Positions 62,234 through 64,000 of a DNA stretch of 64,000 nucleotides are shown here, one piece after another (position 1 is the first letter of the stretch; every line of letters begins with the position of its first letter). The stretch is from Kocuria sp. Lineage in GTDB: Bacteria; Actinomycetota; Actinomycetes; Actinomycetales; Micrococcaceae. A program made the translations under genes and the position numbers. Location: contig NZ_JAUNTS010000001.1 in assembly GCF_030538595.1 (NCBI RefSeq), positions 447,439 through 511,438 of the forward strand, in the 5' to 3' direction. The notes under the pieces are model-generated. The model did not search any database and was not told the DNA's origin. It worked only from the letters and a program-made list of their open reading frames with translations.

Positions 62234-62360
62234 ATCGGTCGAAGGGGAGTAGTTCCACGCGTCATCCATTCGTGGGTCACGCAGCGGTCAGTCGACATAC
62301 CGGTCTCTTGGAGGAGTCCCGGCTGGCCACCCGCGATTGGGCGAACGAGACCTTTGCACC
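62234..62360 (+). ncRNA. yybP-ykoY (manganese) riboswitch
   Basis: The two most conserved yybP-ykoY segments are present in order: GAAGGGGAGTAG (62241-62252) and GAGACCTTTGC (62347-62357), bounding a closing helix. Between them a CCACG/CGTGG hairpin and the ATACCGG...CCGG element fit the aptamer's other two legs. It begins 66 nt after the stop of the upstream gene and ends 70 nt before the VIT-family start. Known members bind Mn2+ and turn on exporters. Confidence 0.85.
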
Positions 62361-62430
62361 GGGCCACAGGCCCGTTCCCCGCTCTACGGATCACCGTACC
62401 CGATGGGCCGGTGAGGACAAGGACTCCTCC

Positions 62431-63588
62431 ATGGCTGATACGCCACGCCCCAACACATCCCCTGCCGCTGAGAACTCCACGTCAGCTCCCGGGCAGGAGC
62501 CCACGCCAGCTCAAATTCGCCGCTGGCGCCGCTACCTGGCGGAGGAACGTGCGGAGGCGGAAATCTACCGCCGCCTGGGTGAATCGAGCACCGGCAGGCA
62601 CCGGGAAATCTTGTTGCAGGTTTCGGAAGCGGAGGGCCGCCACGCCCAACACTGGGAGACCAAGCTGGGCGAGCACGCCCACAAACCCGCCCGCCCATCA
62701 GCTGGTTCCCGTGTGCTGATGTTCTTGGCGGAGCATTTTGGTTCCGTATTTGTTCTGGCTCTGCTGCAGCGTGCCGAATCACGCTCGCCGTACCAGGACG
62801 ACCAGGATGCCTCCCCCGCCATGGCTGCGGATGAGGCAATCCACGAAGAAATTGTGCGAGCCCTGGCCAACGATGGCCGGCAACGCCTGTCCGGCAATTT
62901 CCGCGCCGCAGTGTTCGGCGCCAATGACGGCCTGGTCTCCAACTTGGCCCTGGTCATGGGCGCAGGGGCCACCGGGATGTCCTCCACCATGGTGCTGTTC
63001 ACGGGTATTGCGGGGCTTTTGGCCGGTGCGCTGTCCATGGGTGCCGGCGAGTTCGTCTCCGTACGCTCCCAACGGGAACTCCTGGAGGCCTCCTCCCCCA
63101 CCCAGGTCACCCTCACGGCAGCACCCGATCTTGACCTGGACGCCAATGAGCTGGAGTTGATTTACAAGGCTCGCGGTATGAGCGCGGAAGCGGCTGCCCA
63201 CCGGGTGCAAGAACGTTTGGGGTACCTGGACTGCGATTGCGACCCCTCCCTGTCCTTCAAGGACTCCGCCCCCGAGGATCAGGAGACCGCACCCGGCGAG
63301 CACGTGGCCCTGGGAACTGACTTGGGCGCGGCCGGTTCCAGTTTCTGCTTCTTTGCCTCCGGCGCCGTGATCCCCATTCTCCCCTACCTGTTTGGCTTGG
63401 GAGGCGGTTGGGCCCTGGTGGTCGGTATGGCACTGGTGGGTGTGGCGCTGCTGGTCACGGGCGGTTTGGTTGGTCTGCTCTCCGGCGCTTCTCCGCTGGC
63501 GCGCGGTCTGCGACAGTTGGCCATCGGCTACGGGGCTGCGATAGCCACTTACCTCCTGGGGCTGCTCTTCAACGTGGCCGTGCTCTGA
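62431..63588 (+). CDS. ferritin-like/VIT (CCC1) family metal transporter
   Basis: 385 aa from ATG 62431 (AAGGA upstream). Residues 25-125 are a rubrerythrin/erythrin-like four-helix domain with RRYLAEERAEAEIYRRLGES and LLQVSEAEGRHAQHWETKLG, the E...ExxH pattern of a di-iron site. Residues 145-385 are the VIT domain: GNFRAAVFGANDGLVSNLAL, GIAGLLAGALSMGAGEFVSV, RSQRELLEAS and three C-terminal helices (FFASGAVIPILPYLFGLGGG). The loop DCDCDPSLSF may bind metal. The same architecture occurs in MbfA-type iron exporters; the Mn2+ riboswitch in front points to Mn2+ or mixed Mn/Fe efflux. Confidence 0.9.
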   Translation: MADTPRPNTSPAAENSTSAPGQEPTPAQIRRWRRYLAEERAEAEIYRRLGESSTGRHREILLQVSEAEGRHAQHWETKLGEHAHKPARPSAGSRVLMFLAEHFGSVFVLALLQRAESRSPYQDDQDASPAMAADEAIHEEIVRALANDGRQRLSGNFRAAVFGANDGLVSNLALVMGAGATGMSSTMVLFTGIAGLLAGALSMGAGEFVSVRSQRELLEASSPTQVTLTAAPDLDLDANELELIYKARGMSAEAAAHRVQERLGYLDCDCDPSLSFKDSAPEDQETAPGEHVALGTDLGAAGSSFCFFASGAVIPILPYLFGLGGGWALVVGMALVGVALLVTGGLVGLLSGASPLARGLRQLAIGYGAAIATYLLGLLFNVAVL

Positions 63589-63610
63589 GTCCACCAAGGC
63601 ACGGGATCGC

Positions 63611-63647
63611 GTGACAGGGTTCACACCACTGAAAAGTGCCTTGTCAC
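63611..63647 (+). terminator. terminator after the VIT gene
   Basis: GTGACAGGG pairs with CCTTGTCAC (one mismatch) around an inner CACT-GAAA-AGTG hairpin; it begins 22 nt after the stop. Confidence 0.65.
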
Positions 63648-63700
63648 CTTACGTCATGGCCGCTGGACGGTGCCCGCCAAGGATAAAGACTCGATAACAT

Positions 63701-63870
63701 GTACCCCGTGGCTCTAGGCCACACGGCATCAGGGGGGCGCCGCAGAATCCGCTGACCGCTTGGCACTGGGGGGTGCCACCAGTCATGCGCCTGGGGCGTA
63801 TCCAACCGACCAGCCCACGGTTGCCCTTTGATGAGACGCTTGGCGTCTGCCGGTGCTCGCGGGTTTTTTC
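63701..63870 (+). ncRNA. candidate structured noncoding RNA of unknown class
   Basis: Nested helices: GTGGC/GCCAC hairpin (63708-63722); a 10-bp closing stem CATCAGGGGG (63727-63736) with CCCTTTGATG (63824-63833, two G-U); inside it GCGC/GCGC and TGGCAC/GTGCCA (63761-63766, 63773-63778), and AACCG/CGGTT (63804-63808, 63818-63822); then GACGC-TTG-GCGTC (63835-63847) and a T6 run (63864-63869). TAACAT at 63695-63700 could be a -10. No protein frame is convincing on either strand. It matches no RNA family I can name. Confidence 0.5.
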
Positions 63871-63946
63871 CATCTACGGAAGCGCATCTCTCCCCGCGCT
63901 GGGTGCTTTTGAGCATCCGTTCCCGCGAGCCCCGGTCCTCCCACCA

Positions 63947-64000
63947 CAAGCCGTGCGCAGTTTGATACCTCATCAGCGCTGATGAGGTATCAAACTGCGC
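63947..64000. repeat. dispersed long palindrome, copy 2 (cut by window end)
   Basis: CAAGCCGTGCGCAGTTTGAT with arms meeting at CG (63977-63978), matching copy 1 (18824-18903) except for one compensated pair: C18857-G18872 there is T63970-A63985 here, and the central CC is CG. Confidence 0.85.

Noticed and set aside
63649..63873. 74-residue minus-strand frame over the candidate RNA
   Set aside because: No ribosome site and odd composition; the plus strand shows nested helices and a U-tract.

Overview
The window is about 60% G+C by eye and densely coded, with many GTG starts, leaderless transcripts and an SdhCDAB order typical of high-GC Gram-positives. The choline oxidase (CodA) resembles the Arthrobacter globiformis enzyme along most of its length, and the neighbourhoods manC-sdhCDAB, YihY-trpS-xth-folD-glyA and perM-like/purN/purH are those of Micrococcaceae. 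I take it to be a chromosomal segment of an Arthrobacter- or Kocuria-like actinobacterium; genus is not determined. I see no tRNA, rRNA, CRISPR array or intact insertion sequence.

Layout. 1-11.2 kb (minus strand) is a nucleoside uptake and salvage cluster: BMP-type lipoprotein, two-domain ATPase, two permeases, cytidine deaminase, thymidine phosphorylase, an unrecognised Gln/Ser/Ala-rich protein, adenosine deaminase and MazG. 11.4-14.6 kb holds a YczE/YitT-like membrane protein, an M20 amidohydrolase and mannose-1-phosphate guanylyltransferase. 14.9-18.4 kb (plus) is sdhCDAB with a very strong terminator. 18.47-19.43 kb is a gene-poor patch with a 33-bp direct repeat, gene remnants and a large palindrome that recurs at the window's right edge. 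19.4-25.8 kb: a small secreted peptide, then glyA-folD, a small membrane protein, xth, and trpS-YihY (minus).

25.9-32.2 kb is a 5-oxoproline module: NRAMP-like protein, PxpA, a PxpB-PxpC fusion and a biotin carboxylase-biotin carrier fusion, divergent from a leaderless GntR/FCD regulator with two inverted repeats in the shared promoter region. 32.5-41.4 kb: HAD-GH65 disaccharide phosphorylase fusion, gamma-carbonic anhydrase-like protein and TetR, Gfo/Idh/MocA oxidoreductase, LacI regulator, and a membrane-anchored solute-binding/vWA protein. 41.5-46.7 kb: purN-purH, a small membrane protein and a PerM/DUF6350-like polytopic protein. 46.9-48.1 kb: a GT4 mannosyltransferase.

48.2-54.2 kb is a choline-to-glycine-betaine operon (BCCT transporter, betaine-aldehyde dehydrogenase, a tiny DivIVA-motif protein, choline oxidase), followed by a 53-aa membrane peptide. 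54.4-62.2 kb contains an unrecognised 1045-aa protein divergent from an SNF2 helicase, then a 382-aa unknown; this is the least explained coding region. The right end has a yybP-ykoY (Mn2+) riboswitch in front of a ferritin-like/VIT transporter, a terminator, a candidate structured RNA ending in U6, and the second copy of the palindrome.

Recurring themes: many convergent gene pairs are separated by long perfect hairpins, and at least seven genes carry a TAnnnT hexamer 6-7 nt before the start codon with no Shine-Dalgarno, suggesting leaderless transcription.
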